Origin: a virus
IMG/VR virus record: IMGVR_UViG_3300042890_002687
Span: 1-38,812 of that record
Length of the DNA stretch: 38,812 nt
Direction: 5' to 3' (one strand)
Shown here: piece by piece, positions 9,198 to 17,730 of the stretch
How positions within the stretch are numbered: the first letter of the stretch is position 1
Layout: every line of letters begins with the position of its first letter
Translations under genes and position numbers: made by a program
The notes under the pieces: generated by a model
The model's database searches: none
What the model was told of the DNA's origin: nothing
What the model saw: only the letters and a program-made list of their open reading frames with translations

Positions 9198-9928
9198 TTT
9201 AGTTTAATACCAAATATATTGGTACTATAACTAACGAACAAAACATTGTCAAGTTTATTTTTTAATTTTTCTAATTCTTTTGTATGAATTTCTTTTTCTG
9301 CATCATCTACTTCTTTGACGCTGAAACTATTTCCAGTATTAATACCTACATTGCTTCTTGGACTTAGATTAACTTGTGGAGTAATAACCAAATAATCTCC
9401 TTCTTTTAATTGTTTCATTTTACTGGATTTACCATCCAATACTAGAATTGTACCTTCTACTACATATATGTGTGTGTATTTTGCACCAGATTTAGCAAAG
9501 AACTTACATTTACCACAATTAATAAATCCCATAGCAGTACCGATGTTGTATACATTAGTGGTTGCGTTGACACAATAAATCTCTCCGTCAAATGTAAAAT
9601 TAAACAAACTTTCCTTTACTTTAACGATATTTGGCAATTTGAAATCATTTTCATATACTGTTTGTGTTTGGCTAAAATATACAGATGTATTTTCCAATTG
9701 ATTTACTGCAATTTGATGTGGAAATACATAGTTAGCATAATCATTAGTCTTTGTGGTAATAGACAATCCATTTGATAAAGTGAATGTTTTACCACTAGTA
9801 GTTGGCAATAAACTTAATTTGTTATCAACGACTTCAGATAGTTCGGTCTTTTCGTTTGCGTCATATAAAAATAATTCGTTGGCAAACAAGGACATACAGC
9901 TTAATAGGATGATTATAATATTCTTCAT
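9194..9928 (-). CDS. Secreted FecR-like domain protein
   Basis: 244 aa. The N-terminus (MKNIIIILLSCMSLFANE) is a typical signal peptide: Lys, a hydrophobic core, then a likely cleavage after Ala17. Residues about 125-190 (IGTAMGFINC, then THIYVVEGTILVLDG, then LKEGDYLVITP) resemble the FecR beta-roll seen in periplasmic sensor proteins. The C-terminal part has a short charged helix (KEIHTKELEKLKNKLDN). It is the first gene of the polymerase unit and faces the nuclease gene across a 57-bp divergent promoter gap. A secreted product in a replication unit is odd. It may act at the host envelope or be part of a virion; no function is assigned. Confidence 0.7.
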   Translation of the reverse strand: MKNIIIILLSCMSLFANELFLYDANEKTELSEVVDNKLSLLPTTSGKTFTLSNGLSITTKTNDYANYVFPHQIAVNQLENTSVYFSQTQTVYENDFKLPNIVKVKESLFNFTFDGEIYCVNATTNVYNIGTAMGFINCGKCKFFAKSGAKYTHIYVVEGTILVLDGKSSKMKQLKEGDYLVITPQVNLSPRSNVGINTGNSFSVKEVDDAEKEIHTKELEKLKNKLDNVLFVSYSTNIFGIKLK

Positions 9929-9951
9929 ATATGATAAATAGTTGTTATAAA

Positions 9952-9979
9952 TTGACTTATGTTAATTATAGTGTAAAGT
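9952..9979 (+). promoter_or_regulatory. Promoter for the RecB/Cas4-like nuclease gene, probably leaderless
   Basis: TTGACT (9952-9957), a 16-bp spacer and TAAAGT (9974-9979) end 6 bp before the ATG at 9986. Transcription would start at about the A of the start codon. It lies in the divergent gap between the FecR-like and nuclease genes; a minus-strand promoter for the FecR-like gene must share this gap but is not clear. Confidence 0.6.
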
Positions 9980-9985
9980 ATACAA

Positions 9986-10894
9986 ATGGAATTACAAGAA
10001 ATAAAAAAGAAAAAAGTAAGTTTCAGTCAATATTCTATGTGGATGAAGTGTCCGTATAGTTGGAAACTTAACTACCTAGAAGGTAAACGAATCTATGATG
10101 CGAGTTTAAATATCTTCTTTGGTACTGCTATTCATCATTCAGTTCAAACATTCTTACAAACATTGTATACAGAATCTGTTGAAAAAGCTGATAGTCTCAA
10201 TCTGTATGAATTGTTCAAAGTTAAGTTTGAAGAAGAAATCCAAAAAGAAAAGAGTAAACCAGGTTCTAAGTTCACTTATACTGATGATGAATATACTGAA
10301 TTTGTATTTGATGGTGAAGATATCTTAAAGACTTTCCTAAGTTCTAAGAATCGTCTCAAATACTTTCCGTCACAAAAATATGAATTTGTTGGTATTGAAG
10401 TACCACTGGATATGTCTATTAAAAATAATGTAGATTTTATTGCATATCTAGATTTGGTTCTTAAAGATAAAGAAACTGGTAAATATAAGATTTATGACTT
10501 TAAAACCAGTTCTAATGGATGGAATAAATACCAAAAGGAAGATCCAGCGAAGTATAGTCAGATCTTACTATATAAAGCATTTTATGCGAAGAAGTTCGCT
10601 GTAGATTTGAACATGATAGAAGTAGAATTCTTTATCTTAAAGAGAAAACTATATGAAAATGTAGATTTCCCGCAAAGTCGTATTCAAATTTTTGAACCAA
10701 TGCATAATAAACAAGCAGTAATATCTACTATTAATGACTTTGGTACATTTGTAACAGAGTGTTTTACTGTAGACGGAACATATAATGTAAGTGGTTCATA
10801 TCCAAAGATTCCTGGTAAAGCTAAGAAGAATTGTAAATATTGTTCACATCATAAGGTAAATTGTGACGGCAAAGAAGATAAATTATTAAATTAA
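9986..10894 (+). CDS. PD-(D/E)XK nuclease with RecB/Cas4-type Fe-S cysteines
   Basis: 302 aa. Nuclease residues are visible: His50 in FGTAIHH, Asp156 in YLDLVL, then Asp171-Phe-Lys173 in YDFKTSS, and a Gln/Tyr-rich helix (KYSQILLYKAFY) as in RecB-family motif IV/V. Cys22 (MKCPYSW) with Cys283, Cys286 and Cys293 (CKYC, then C) matches the one-plus-three cysteine pattern of the 4Fe-4S cluster in Cas4 and AddB. It probably trims single- or double-strand DNA ends in recombination or replication. It opens the plus-strand block and has its own promoter. No Cas genes or CRISPR are nearby, so a CRISPR role is unlikely. Confidence 0.85.
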   Translation: MELQEIKKKKVSFSQYSMWMKCPYSWKLNYLEGKRIYDASLNIFFGTAIHHSVQTFLQTLYTESVEKADSLNLYELFKVKFEEEIQKEKSKPGSKFTYTDDEYTEFVFDGEDILKTFLSSKNRLKYFPSQKYEFVGIEVPLDMSIKNNVDFIAYLDLVLKDKETGKYKIYDFKTSSNGWNKYQKEDPAKYSQILLYKAFYAKKFAVDLNMIEVEFFILKRKLYENVDFPQSRIQIFEPMHNKQAVISTINDFGTFVTECFTVDGTYNVSGSYPKIPGKAKKNCKYCSHHKVNCDGKEDKLLN

Positions 10895-10902
10895 AATTAA
10901 TA

Positions 10903-10930
10903 TATATGTATATATACATATACGTATATG
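10903..10930. repeat. Two overlapping perfect palindromes, candidate operator
   Basis: A 20-bp perfect palindrome (10903-10922) overlaps a 14-bp one (10917-10930, centred on TACGTA). Both lie in the 40-bp gap directly before a gene for a ribbon-helix-helix-like protein. RHH repressors often bind adjacent palindromic half-sites before their own gene, so an operator is plausible. The DNA is almost pure alternating AT, so chance or a simple cruciform is the alternative. Confidence 0.45.
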
Positions 10931-10934
10931 TTGT

Positions 10935-11165
10935 ATGAAATATGATAGTATAACAACAATAAAAGTAAACAAACAGTTATACGATTCATTTAAGATTGAC
11001 AATATTAAGAGTAAGTTCAATTTACAAGATTTAGTTAGTCGTTCAATGTATTTGTATATGAACGACAAAGAGTTTAGAGATAAACTTTATAATTTTATAT
11101 TGCCGATATTAAGTGAAGCGTCACAACAAACAGTTTTAAACATTTCAGGATCTAAAAAAGTATGA
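10935..11165 (+). CDS. Small ribbon-helix-helix-like DNA-binding protein
   Basis: 76 aa. Residues 6-20 (ITTIKVNKQLYDSFK) look like the basic beta strand and first helix of an RHH protein, and LQDLVSRSMYLYMND fits the second helix. RHH dimers contact DNA with the strand pair and often repress their own gene. Palindromes lie immediately upstream. The stop overlaps the start of the next glycosyltransferase gene (ATGA). It could be a regulator of the plus-strand block. The family call rests on pattern alone. Confidence 0.55.
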   Translation: MKYDSITTIKVNKQLYDSFKIDNIKSKFNLQDLVSRSMYLYMNDKEFRDKLYNFILPILSEASQQTVLNISGSKKV

Positions 11166-11692
11166 GTAAAAAGAAAATTCTATTATTATCCGACGATTTG
11201 CGTATGCATAGTGGTATTGCTACTATGTCAAGAGAATTGGTTTTGGGTACCGTTCATCATTATAATTGGGTACAAATTGCAGGAGCAATTAAACATCCAG
11301 AAGCAGGTAAAGTCGTTGATTTGAGTCAAGCAACAAAAGATATGGTTAAAATTCCAGATGCTTATGTTAAATTGTATCCTACTGATGGTTATGGTAGTGA
11401 CCAGATGTTATTCGCAGTAATGCAAGCAGAAAAACCAGATGCAATTATGCATTTCACTGATCCTAGATTCTGGGGATGGTTATATGCAATTGAAAAACAA
11501 GTTCGTGCAAAGATTCCACTAACATATCTTCACATTTGGGATGATTTGCCATATCCTATGTGGAATAGACCATTCTATCAGAGTTGTGATGCATTGTTTG
11601 CTATTAGTAAACAATCAAATAATATTGCTAAACATGTATTAGGAGCAGAAAACTGTTTCTCACTAGACGAAGTAAACAACCAACCAGTTTAA
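11162..11692 (+). CDS. Glycosyltransferase, N-terminal half (split GT-B gene)
   Basis: 176 aa with the N-terminal Rossmann features of a GT4-type enzyme: KILLLSDDLRMHSGIATMSR at the start (the glycine-containing acceptor loop), then PDAIMHFTDPRFWGW and PLTYLHIWDDLPYP. It stops at a TAA just where the second domain should follow. The next gene, 7 bp on and in the +1 frame, supplies that domain. The +1 frame is open from 11676, so one base change or a programmed shift near 11676-11692 would join them. See the following entry. Start overlaps the RHH gene stop. Confidence 0.8.
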   Translation: MSKKKILLLSDDLRMHSGIATMSRELVLGTVHHYNWVQIAGAIKHPEAGKVVDLSQATKDMVKIPDAYVKLYPTDGYGSDQMLFAVMQAEKPDAIMHFTDPRFWGWLYAIEKQVRAKIPLTYLHIWDDLPYPMWNRPFYQSCDALFAISKQSNNIAKHVLGAENCFSLDEVNNQPV

Positions 11693-11699
11693 TAAAGTT

Positions 11700-12686
11700 A
11701 TGCCATTTAAAAATAAAAAACATTTGTTACATTTAGTTCCCCACGGTATCAATAGTGATGTATTTAGACCATTGAGTTCTACCGAGAAAATTATTAAAGA
11801 CAAGAAGAAACAACTATTCGGTGATAAACAATACGATTTCGTTTTGTTTTATAATAGTCGTAACGTCCAACGTAAGAAGACTAGTAATGCAGTATTAGCT
11901 TTCAGAGCTTTCTGTGATAATCTTACACCAGAACAAGCTGCTAAATGTGCATTTGTATTACACACCGAAAAAGTACAAGATGCTGGAACAGACTTGCCAG
12001 AAGTAATTAAGGCTTTGTGTCCAAATTATGATGTAATATTTGTTGAACATAAGATTAGTCCGGAAGAAATGTGTGCAATGTATAATATTGCAGATGCAAC
12101 AATTCTAACCAGTTCCAACGAAGGATTTGGATTGAGTATTGCCGAATCAATTATGTGTGGTACTCCAGTAATTGTTAATGTCACTGGTGGATTACAAGAT
12201 CAAATTGGTCAAGTTGATGATGATGGTAAACCAGTTGAATTTGACTTGAATTTTGGTACTAATAGTACCGGAAAATATAGAAATCACGGTGTATGGGCAA
12301 AACCAATTTGGCCATGTGTTAAAACAATTCAAGGAAGTGTACCAACCCCATATATTTTTGATGATGTGTGTACATGGGAAGAATCAGCAGAAGCAATCAT
12401 GTATTGGTATTTAATGTCATCTGAACAACGTGAAAAGTGTGGTTTGGAAGGTCGTCGTTGGGCAATGAATGAAGGTGGTATTAATGCAAAGAATATGTGT
12501 AATCAATTCATTAAAGCAATGGATTATACTATCAATAACTTTGTTCCTGAATCTGGTTTTGATTTGTTTACACTTAAAGATCATGTTGGAAATTATCAAC
12601 CACATAATAGTATTGGTGTAGAAATTCCAAAGATTGATATTGACAAATTGAAAAATGAAATCAATACTACAGTAGCTAAACTATGA
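11700..12686 (+). CDS. Glycosyltransferase, C-terminal half (split GT-B gene)
   Basis: 328 aa beginning at the GT4 hinge (LLHLVPHGINSDVFRPL, residues 9-25). The donor-binding domain has FVLFYNSRNVQRKKTSNAV and the E-x7-E loop SSNEGFGLSIAESIMCGTPV followed by GGLQDQIG. It lacks the N-terminal acceptor domain, which is encoded by the preceding reading frame. The two could be separate subunits, products of frameshifting, or one gene broken by a real or sequencing indel. The start codon at 11700 follows the upstream TAA by 7 bp, so coupled re-initiation is possible. The stop overlaps the dUTPase start. Confidence 0.82.
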   Translation: MPFKNKKHLLHLVPHGINSDVFRPLSSTEKIIKDKKKQLFGDKQYDFVLFYNSRNVQRKKTSNAVLAFRAFCDNLTPEQAAKCAFVLHTEKVQDAGTDLPEVIKALCPNYDVIFVEHKISPEEMCAMYNIADATILTSSNEGFGLSIAESIMCGTPVIVNVTGGLQDQIGQVDDDGKPVEFDLNFGTNSTGKYRNHGVWAKPIWPCVKTIQGSVPTPYIFDDVCTWEESAEAIMYWYLMSSEQREKCGLEGRRWAMNEGGINAKNMCNQFIKAMDYTINNFVPESGFDLFTLKDHVGNYQPHNSIGVEIPKIDIDKLKNEINTTVAKL

Positions 12687-13390
12687 AAATTCAAGTTTTA
12701 AAGAATGAGACTTATCAGTCTACTGATACTCTACCCAAAAAGGGTACTGATAGAGCTACTGGTTTTGATGTAGTTGTTACAAGTGATCCAGAAATTGTTG
12801 GTGATCAGTATGAGAATGGTACATATAAACGAATCGATTATATTCAATATAAAACCAATCTTAAGTTGGCAGTTCTAAAAGATCGGCAATTTAGTAACTT
12901 TGGTTATAACGATTTGGATTATGACATTCTAGCATTTCCTCGTAGTAGTGTCAGTAAGTATAACCTAGTGTTAGCCAACTGTATTGGACTAATTGACGCA
13001 GATTATCGTGGTGAAGTATTGCTTCGATTTAAATATATTTGGCAACCAGAAGATTATAGTATATATCCCCATCTATCAAATGACGGATCTCCATTTTACA
13101 ATTATATAGTAGGAAAACCAAATATTGAAAAACTCTATAATAAGGGTGATAAAGTTTGTCAACTCAAAGTGACCAAAGTAGAAAATGTCGAGTTTGTTTT
13201 GGTAGATGAATTGGACTCTACCAATAGAGGTGAAGGTGGTTTTGGTAGTACCGATAATAAAACAACCGAACCAACAAAAAAACAAATACAAAATATTGCA
13301 GATTTATATGAAAAAATTAGTGGAAATATTACCACTCCATCAAAAAAATATGTAGATTCAATCAAAGAAAGAGAAAAACAATTAGGATAA
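12683..13390 (+). CDS. dut: dUTPase (trimeric type)
   Basis: 235 aa, longer than usual trimeric dUTPases (about 140-170 aa). It hydrolyses dUTP to dUMP and pyrophosphate, keeping uracil out of phage DNA and feeding dTMP synthesis. All five motifs are visible: ATGFDV (25-30), PRSSVSKY (86-93), GLIDADYRGE (102-111), KGDKVCQL (154-161) and RGEGGFGSTD (182-191). The extra length comes from insertions between motifs 1-2 and 3-4 and a 44-residue charged tail. It sits between two glycosyltransferases and overlaps the one before it by 4 bp. Confidence 0.95.
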   Translation: MKIQVLKNETYQSTDTLPKKGTDRATGFDVVVTSDPEIVGDQYENGTYKRIDYIQYKTNLKLAVLKDRQFSNFGYNDLDYDILAFPRSSVSKYNLVLANCIGLIDADYRGEVLLRFKYIWQPEDYSIYPHLSNDGSPFYNYIVGKPNIEKLYNKGDKVCQLKVTKVENVEFVLVDELDSTNRGEGGFGSTDNKTTEPTKKQIQNIADLYEKISGNITTPSKKYVDSIKEREKQLG

Positions 13391-13394
13391 ATTT

Positions 13395-14705
13395 ATGAGT
13401 AAACCATTATGTGTAATTCAAGGTCCAGTTTTTAATAGAAGTGGATATGGCGATTTGGCAACCGATCTAGCAAAAAGTCTTGTTAGATATGGTAAATATG
13501 ATGTAAAGATCAATCCTACTCGTTGGGGTGGATGTCCATCTAAAGCAACAATTGACGATTTGACATCAGAGGAAGACAAACAATTGGCAACAATGTTTCT
13601 CAATCAATCTTTGAATAAACAACCCGATCTATTTATTCAAATCAGCATTCCAAATGAGTTCCAACCAGTTGGTAAATACAATATTGGTATTACTGCTGGT
13701 ATCGAAACCACTATGGCATCTGGTCAATTCGTTGATGGGTTGAATAGAATGAACATGAATATTGTCACCAGTAATCATGTTAAGAAAGTATTTGAATCTG
13801 CTCAATATCAAAAACAATTTGAAGATGGCAGAAAAGAAATTCTTAAGAGTGAAAAACCAATGGAAGTATGTTTTTGGGGTGCGGATACAAACATCTATAA
13901 AAAAACAGACGAAAAGGTTGAATCTATTGAAAGTGTACTTTCTTCTATTCCAGAAAAGTTTGCATTCTTGTTTGTTGGTCAATGGACTCATAGAAGTTTA
14001 TACAATGATCGTAAAGATATTGGAAATCTTATTAAGACATTTAGTAATGCATTTAAAAATAAGTCTCCAGAAAATAGACCATGTTTGTTGTTAAAGACAA
14101 GTGGAGTAAATTTCTCGGTTGTTGATCGTGATGAAATTTTGGGTAGAATCAAACAAATTCAATCAGAAGTTGGTGATAACTGTCCAAATGTATATCTGCT
14201 CCATGGTGAATTGACTCCTACTGAAATGAATGCTTTGTTGAATCATGACAAGGTAAAAGTACATGTAAGTTTTACTCACGGTGAAGGATTTGGACATCCA
14301 TTGTTATTGGCTTCATTGAGTGGTAAACCAGTATTATCATCAAATTGGAGTGGTCATTTGGATTTCTTGAATCCTAAGTATACATCATTCTTTGAAGGAT
14401 CACTCAAACAAATTGATCCAGCATCTGCAAATGATTGGTTGATTAAAGAATCAAGTTGGTTTTATGTTGCTTATGGATTGGCAGAGGATAAGTTTAAACA
14501 ATATTATCATAGTTATACCCAATCTTATACCGATAAAGCAGAACAACTTCGTATTGAAAATTCGGAAAAGTTTAGTCTTACTGCAATGGATACTAAATTG
14601 TGGGGAATTTTGGATAAGTATGTTCCGGAATTTGCAGTTGAAAAGAAGATTGTACTACCTAAATTGAAGAAGATTGAACTTCCAAAATTAAATGTTATTG
14701 AATAA
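13395..14705 (+). CDS. Glycosyltransferase, GT4-like
   Basis: 436 aa, a complete GT-B enzyme. The N-terminal PVFNRSGYGDLATDLAKSL carries the acceptor-site glycine loop. IPEKFAFLFVGQWTHRS starts the donor domain, and THGEGFGHPLLLASLSGKPV followed by NWSGHLDFL is the donor-phosphate loop with Glu-x7-type spacing. A basic, repetitive tail (KKIVLPKLKKIELPKLN) ends it. It is related in plan to the split gene at 11162-12686. An AGGA lies about 7 bp before ATG, one of the few SD-like sequences here. Sugar donor unknown. Confidence 0.85.
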   Translation: MSKPLCVIQGPVFNRSGYGDLATDLAKSLVRYGKYDVKINPTRWGGCPSKATIDDLTSEEDKQLATMFLNQSLNKQPDLFIQISIPNEFQPVGKYNIGITAGIETTMASGQFVDGLNRMNMNIVTSNHVKKVFESAQYQKQFEDGRKEILKSEKPMEVCFWGADTNIYKKTDEKVESIESVLSSIPEKFAFLFVGQWTHRSLYNDRKDIGNLIKTFSNAFKNKSPENRPCLLLKTSGVNFSVVDRDEILGRIKQIQSEVGDNCPNVYLLHGELTPTEMNALLNHDKVKVHVSFTHGEGFGHPLLLASLSGKPVLSSNWSGHLDFLNPKYTSFFEGSLKQIDPASANDWLIKESSWFYVAYGLAEDKFKQYYHSYTQSYTDKAEQLRIENSEKFSLTAMDTKLWGILDKYVPEFAVEKKIVLPKLKKIELPKLNVIE

Positions 14706-14707
14706 TT

Positions 14708-15376
14708 ATGATAAAACCGTTCATATCATATTTAGTAACCACTAAAAACACAGGATTTGAACTTCAATTTCTGTTAGAAAAACTATATAAATATGGTCAA
14801 AATAATGAATGTATTATTTTAGATGATTACAGTGATGAACCGGATACGTTACAAGTATTAAATAACGCATCTGATAAAAGTTTCTTTAAAGTTCATAAAC
14901 ATAAATTAGATAGAAACTATAGTGAACACAAAAATTATGGTAAAAGTTTATGTCAAGGTGAATATATTTTTCAAATTGACGATGACGAATTACCATCTGA
15001 AACATTACTGGAATCTTTAAAAGAATTAATTGAATTAAATAATGATGTTGACTTATTCTGGATTCCTCGTATAAATGATTTTAGAGGAGTAAATAATGAT
15101 AATGCAAAACAATGGGGATGGAGATTAACACAATACGAAGATAGATTAATTGTTAATTGGCCAGATCCACAGGGAAGATTGTTTAAAAATGTACCTTATA
15201 TTGAATGGAAACGTAGACTACATGAAAAAGTAGAAGGTGCAAAGACATATGTCCATTTACCATCCGTATATGAATTATCTTTACATCACAACAAAACAAT
15301 AGAAAAACAAATTCAAACAAATGTAAAGTACAATAAAATGTTTACGGAAGAAGAAAATAAAGGATTTAAAGTATAA
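14708..15376 (+). CDS. Glycosyltransferase, GT2-like (GT-A fold)
   Basis: 222 aa. ISYLVTTKNTGFELQFLLEKL at the start and IILDDYSDEPDT are the nucleotide-binding part of a GT2 enzyme. GEYIFQIDDDELPSE contains the DXD-type metal site (DDD). RLFKNVPYIEWKRRLHEKVEG resembles the RLF..G.. segment of LPS core transferases (WaaE-like). It starts 2 bp after the upstream GT. A 49-bp gap with a promoter follows, so this is probably the end of the first plus-strand transcription segment. Confidence 0.82.
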   Translation: MIKPFISYLVTTKNTGFELQFLLEKLYKYGQNNECIILDDYSDEPDTLQVLNNASDKSFFKVHKHKLDRNYSEHKNYGKSLCQGEYIFQIDDDELPSETLLESLKELIELNNDVDLFWIPRINDFRGVNNDNAKQWGWRLTQYEDRLIVNWPDPQGRLFKNVPYIEWKRRLHEKVEGAKTYVHLPSVYELSLHHNKTIEKQIQTNVKYNKMFTEEENKGFKV

Positions 15377-15389
15377 TTTATATAAAAAC

Positions 15390-15418
15390 TAGACATAATA
15401 TCAATAATGTCATATAAA
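15390..15418 (+). promoter_or_regulatory. Promoter for the sugar cluster, probably leaderless
   Basis: TAGACA (15390-15395), a 17-bp spacer and TATAAA (15413-15418) end 7 bp before the ATG of the DdhC-like gene at 15426. It is the same layout as the gp44, gp45, uvdE and nuclease promoters. It would drive the long run of sugar genes that follows. Confidence 0.6.
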
Positions 15419-15425
15419 GATAAAT

Positions 15426-16739
15426 ATGGATAAAATATTAGAAGAAATTAGTTTTTACATTAAAGAAAAACACGCATCTAAAAAATGGGAAGCAGGCAAA
15501 GATTGGGTACAATATGCAGGTCCATTTTTTGATGATAAAGAATATACAGCTGCAGTAAAGTCATTATTGAATGAATGGTTAGTCTTAGGTCAAGACGCAA
15601 TTACATTTGAAACTAACTTTCCTAAGTTATTCAACAAAGAATATGGTATTCTTACGAATAGTGGTAGTAGTTCTAATTTATTGATGATGTTAGCAATGAC
15701 ATCAAAAAGATTATATAATCTACCAAAAGGAACCAAAGTAATTACACCAATTGCAGGATTTCCTACTACACTTAATCCTATTTTTCAAGTAGGATTTGAA
15801 CCAGTATTTGTTGATATTGATTTAGATACATTAAACCTCAACTTAGACCAAGTTGAAGAAGTAGCAAAGAAAGGCGCAAAAATCATTACATTTGCTCATG
15901 TATTAGGTAACCCACCCAATATGAAGCGTTTGATGGAAATAGTTAAACAATACAATTTAATTCTATTGGAAGACTGTTGTGATGCGCTTGGTTCAACTTA
16001 TGATGGTAAACCACTTGGTAGTTTTGGAGAACTAGCAAGTTGCAGTTTCTACCCTGCACATCACATGACTATGGGTGAAGGTGGATTTGTTGCATGTAAT
16101 ACTAAGATACAAGAAATAGTTACTCGTAGTTTCCGGGAATGGGGACGTGGATGTTATTGTGTTGGTAAAAAAGCAGGTCTATTGAAAAATGGTAGTTGTG
16201 GCAATAGATTTTCTAATTGGTTACCAGAACTACCAGATGAAGTATTTGATCATAAGTATGTATATGATGAAATTGGTTATAATTTAAAACCAATCGAACT
16301 ACAAGCATCTATTGGACTTGAACAAATGAAGAAATTGCCAGAAATTCATCGTAGAAGAAAAGAAAATCACGCAAGACTTGTAAATATCTTCAAACCATAC
16401 GAAGAATTTTTTATTCTACCAAAAGCAACAGAATTATCCAATCCAAGTTGGTTTGCTTTTGCAGTAACAATTAAAAACAATAATAAGTTTAAAAGAAAAG
16501 ATATCGTAAATCATTTAGAATCAAATAAAATTCAAACTAGGCCATATTTTGCTGGTAATATTATGTTACAACCAGCATATGATGGATTGATTGATAAAAA
16601 CGAAGTAATTACAAAATACCCAAATGCAAGAAAGATTACAACTGATGCATTCTTCTTAGGAACTAGCCCGGTAATTACATCTATTCAATTGGATTATGTT
16701 GAATCAATAGTCCAAAACTTTTTAAAAAAAAATGAATGA
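15426..16739 (+). CDS. ddhC: CDP-4-keto-6-deoxyglucose 3-dehydrase-like (E1, DdhC/RfbH family)
   Basis: 437 aa, the size of DdhC/RfbH. This family removes the C3 hydroxyl of CDP-4-keto-6-deoxyglucose using PMP and a 2Fe-2S cluster, starting 3,6-dideoxyhexose synthesis. It has the DegT/AAT fold, but where aminotransferases carry the PLP lysine the sequence is SFYPAHHMTMGEGG, so His212 replaces Lys. Cys243, Cys245 and Cys258 (WGRGCYC, then GSCGNRF) plus Cys184/185 (LLEDCCDALGS) fit the Fe-S ligands of E1. A reductase (E3, DdhD/AscD) is needed but is absent from the window. It opens the sugar cluster behind its own promoter. The nucleotide carrier (CDP or other) is inferred from the family. Confidence 0.88.
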   Translation: MDKILEEISFYIKEKHASKKWEAGKDWVQYAGPFFDDKEYTAAVKSLLNEWLVLGQDAITFETNFPKLFNKEYGILTNSGSSSNLLMMLAMTSKRLYNLPKGTKVITPIAGFPTTLNPIFQVGFEPVFVDIDLDTLNLNLDQVEEVAKKGAKIITFAHVLGNPPNMKRLMEIVKQYNLILLEDCCDALGSTYDGKPLGSFGELASCSFYPAHHMTMGEGGFVACNTKIQEIVTRSFREWGRGCYCVGKKAGLLKNGSCGNRFSNWLPELPDEVFDHKYVYDEIGYNLKPIELQASIGLEQMKKLPEIHRRRKENHARLVNIFKPYEEFFILPKATELSNPSWFAFAVTIKNNNKFKRKDIVNHLESNKIQTRPYFAGNIMLQPAYDGLIDKNEVITKYPNARKITTDAFFLGTSPVITSIQLDYVESIVQNFLKKNE

Positions 16740-16758
16740 TAATTCAAATTAATATATA

Positions 16759-17727
16759 ATGTATATGACAAAAATAGTTTATATTACAGGATGTTTAGGT
16801 TTCATAGGATCATATGTTACTAGGGAATGTTTAAACAAAGGATGGTATGTAAGAGGAATAGATAAAATCACTTATGCCGCACAACCAAATTTGCTCGAAG
16901 AATTTAATAAATACGAAAAATTTAGTTTTGAACAAAAAGATATATGTGATTTAGACAGATTAATTGAATGTGATTATTTTATTAATACAGCTGCAGAGTC
17001 TCATGTTGATAATTCTATAAGACACAGTGAAGAATTTTTACATTCAAATATTAATGGTGTATATAACATTTTGGAATTATTGAAACAACATAGCAAAAAA
17101 GAAGGTGGTATTTGTCCTGTATTATTACACTTTAGCACAGATGAAGTATATGGTGATATAGACATAGGAGAACACATTGAAACTGACATACTAAAACCTA
17201 GCAATCCATATTCCGCTACAAAAGCAGCCGCTGATCAATTAATTTTAGCTTGGTCAAGAACTTACAATATTCCTTATGTAATAGTAAGACCTACAAATAA
17301 TTATGGTATTGGACAATATGTTGAAAAATTAATACCAAAAACATGTAAATTCCTAACTATAGGAAGAAAGATTCCATTGCATAATGATGGTACTCCCGTG
17401 AGAAATTGGCTTCATGCAAATGATACTGCAAAAGGTATAATAAAAATCATTGAATCCGAAATTAAAAATGAAATTTTTAATATTGCAGGAGGATTTGAAC
17501 AATCTAATATAATTACAGTAGAAAAAATAATTTCAAATTATATAGGTCATTTATCCGACAATTATAAAGAAAAATATTTGGATTTTTCTTTCCAAAGACC
17601 AGGACAAGATGTTAGATATGCATTAAATGATAATAAATTAAGATCTCTTGGATGGAAACCGGAAGTTAATTTTGATGATGTTATTGGTAAAATTGTAGAG
17701 TATTACAAGAAAAATTTTATATGGTAA
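16759..17727 (+). CDS. NDP-glucose 4,6-dehydratase-like SDR (RmlB family)
   Basis: 322 aa. Extended SDR with GCLGFIGSYV (NAD-binding, residues 11-20), DKITYA, AAESHVDNSI, FSTDEVYGD (catalytic Thr-Asp-Glu), YSATKAAAD (catalytic Tyr-x3-Lys) and VRPTNNYG, all characteristic of RmlB. The enzyme makes NDP-4-keto-6-deoxyglucose, the substrate class of the DdhC-like gene just upstream. The family likeness is to dTDP-specific enzymes, but the pairing with DdhC would suggest CDP. A second ATG six bases in (16765) gives the more usual N-terminus MTKIVYITG and may be the real start. Confidence 0.9.
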   Translation: MYMTKIVYITGCLGFIGSYVTRECLNKGWYVRGIDKITYAAQPNLLEEFNKYEKFSFEQKDICDLDRLIECDYFINTAAESHVDNSIRHSEEFLHSNINGVYNILELLKQHSKKEGGICPVLLHFSTDEVYGDIDIGEHIETDILKPSNPYSATKAAADQLILAWSRTYNIPYVIVRPTNNYGIGQYVEKLIPKTCKFLTIGRKIPLHNDGTPVRNWLHANDTAKGIIKIIESEIKNEIFNIAGGFEQSNIITVEKIISNYIGHLSDNYKEKYLDFSFQRPGQDVRYALNDNKLRSLGWKPEVNFDDVIGKIVEYYKKNFIW

Positions 17728-17730
17728 ATT

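Noticed and set aside
9986-10894. Cas4-like protein as evidence of a CRISPR system
   Set aside because: No repeats or other cas genes are seen; RecB/Cas4-type nucleases are common in phages.
12727-12746. Small hairpin (taccc, five A, gggta) near the dUTPase start
   Set aside because: Inside the coding sequence with a short stem and no T-run; probably chance.
13629-13991. 120-aa minus-strand frame inside a glycosyltransferase gene
   Set aside because: Antisense shadow of a clear GT4 gene; no recognisable domain.
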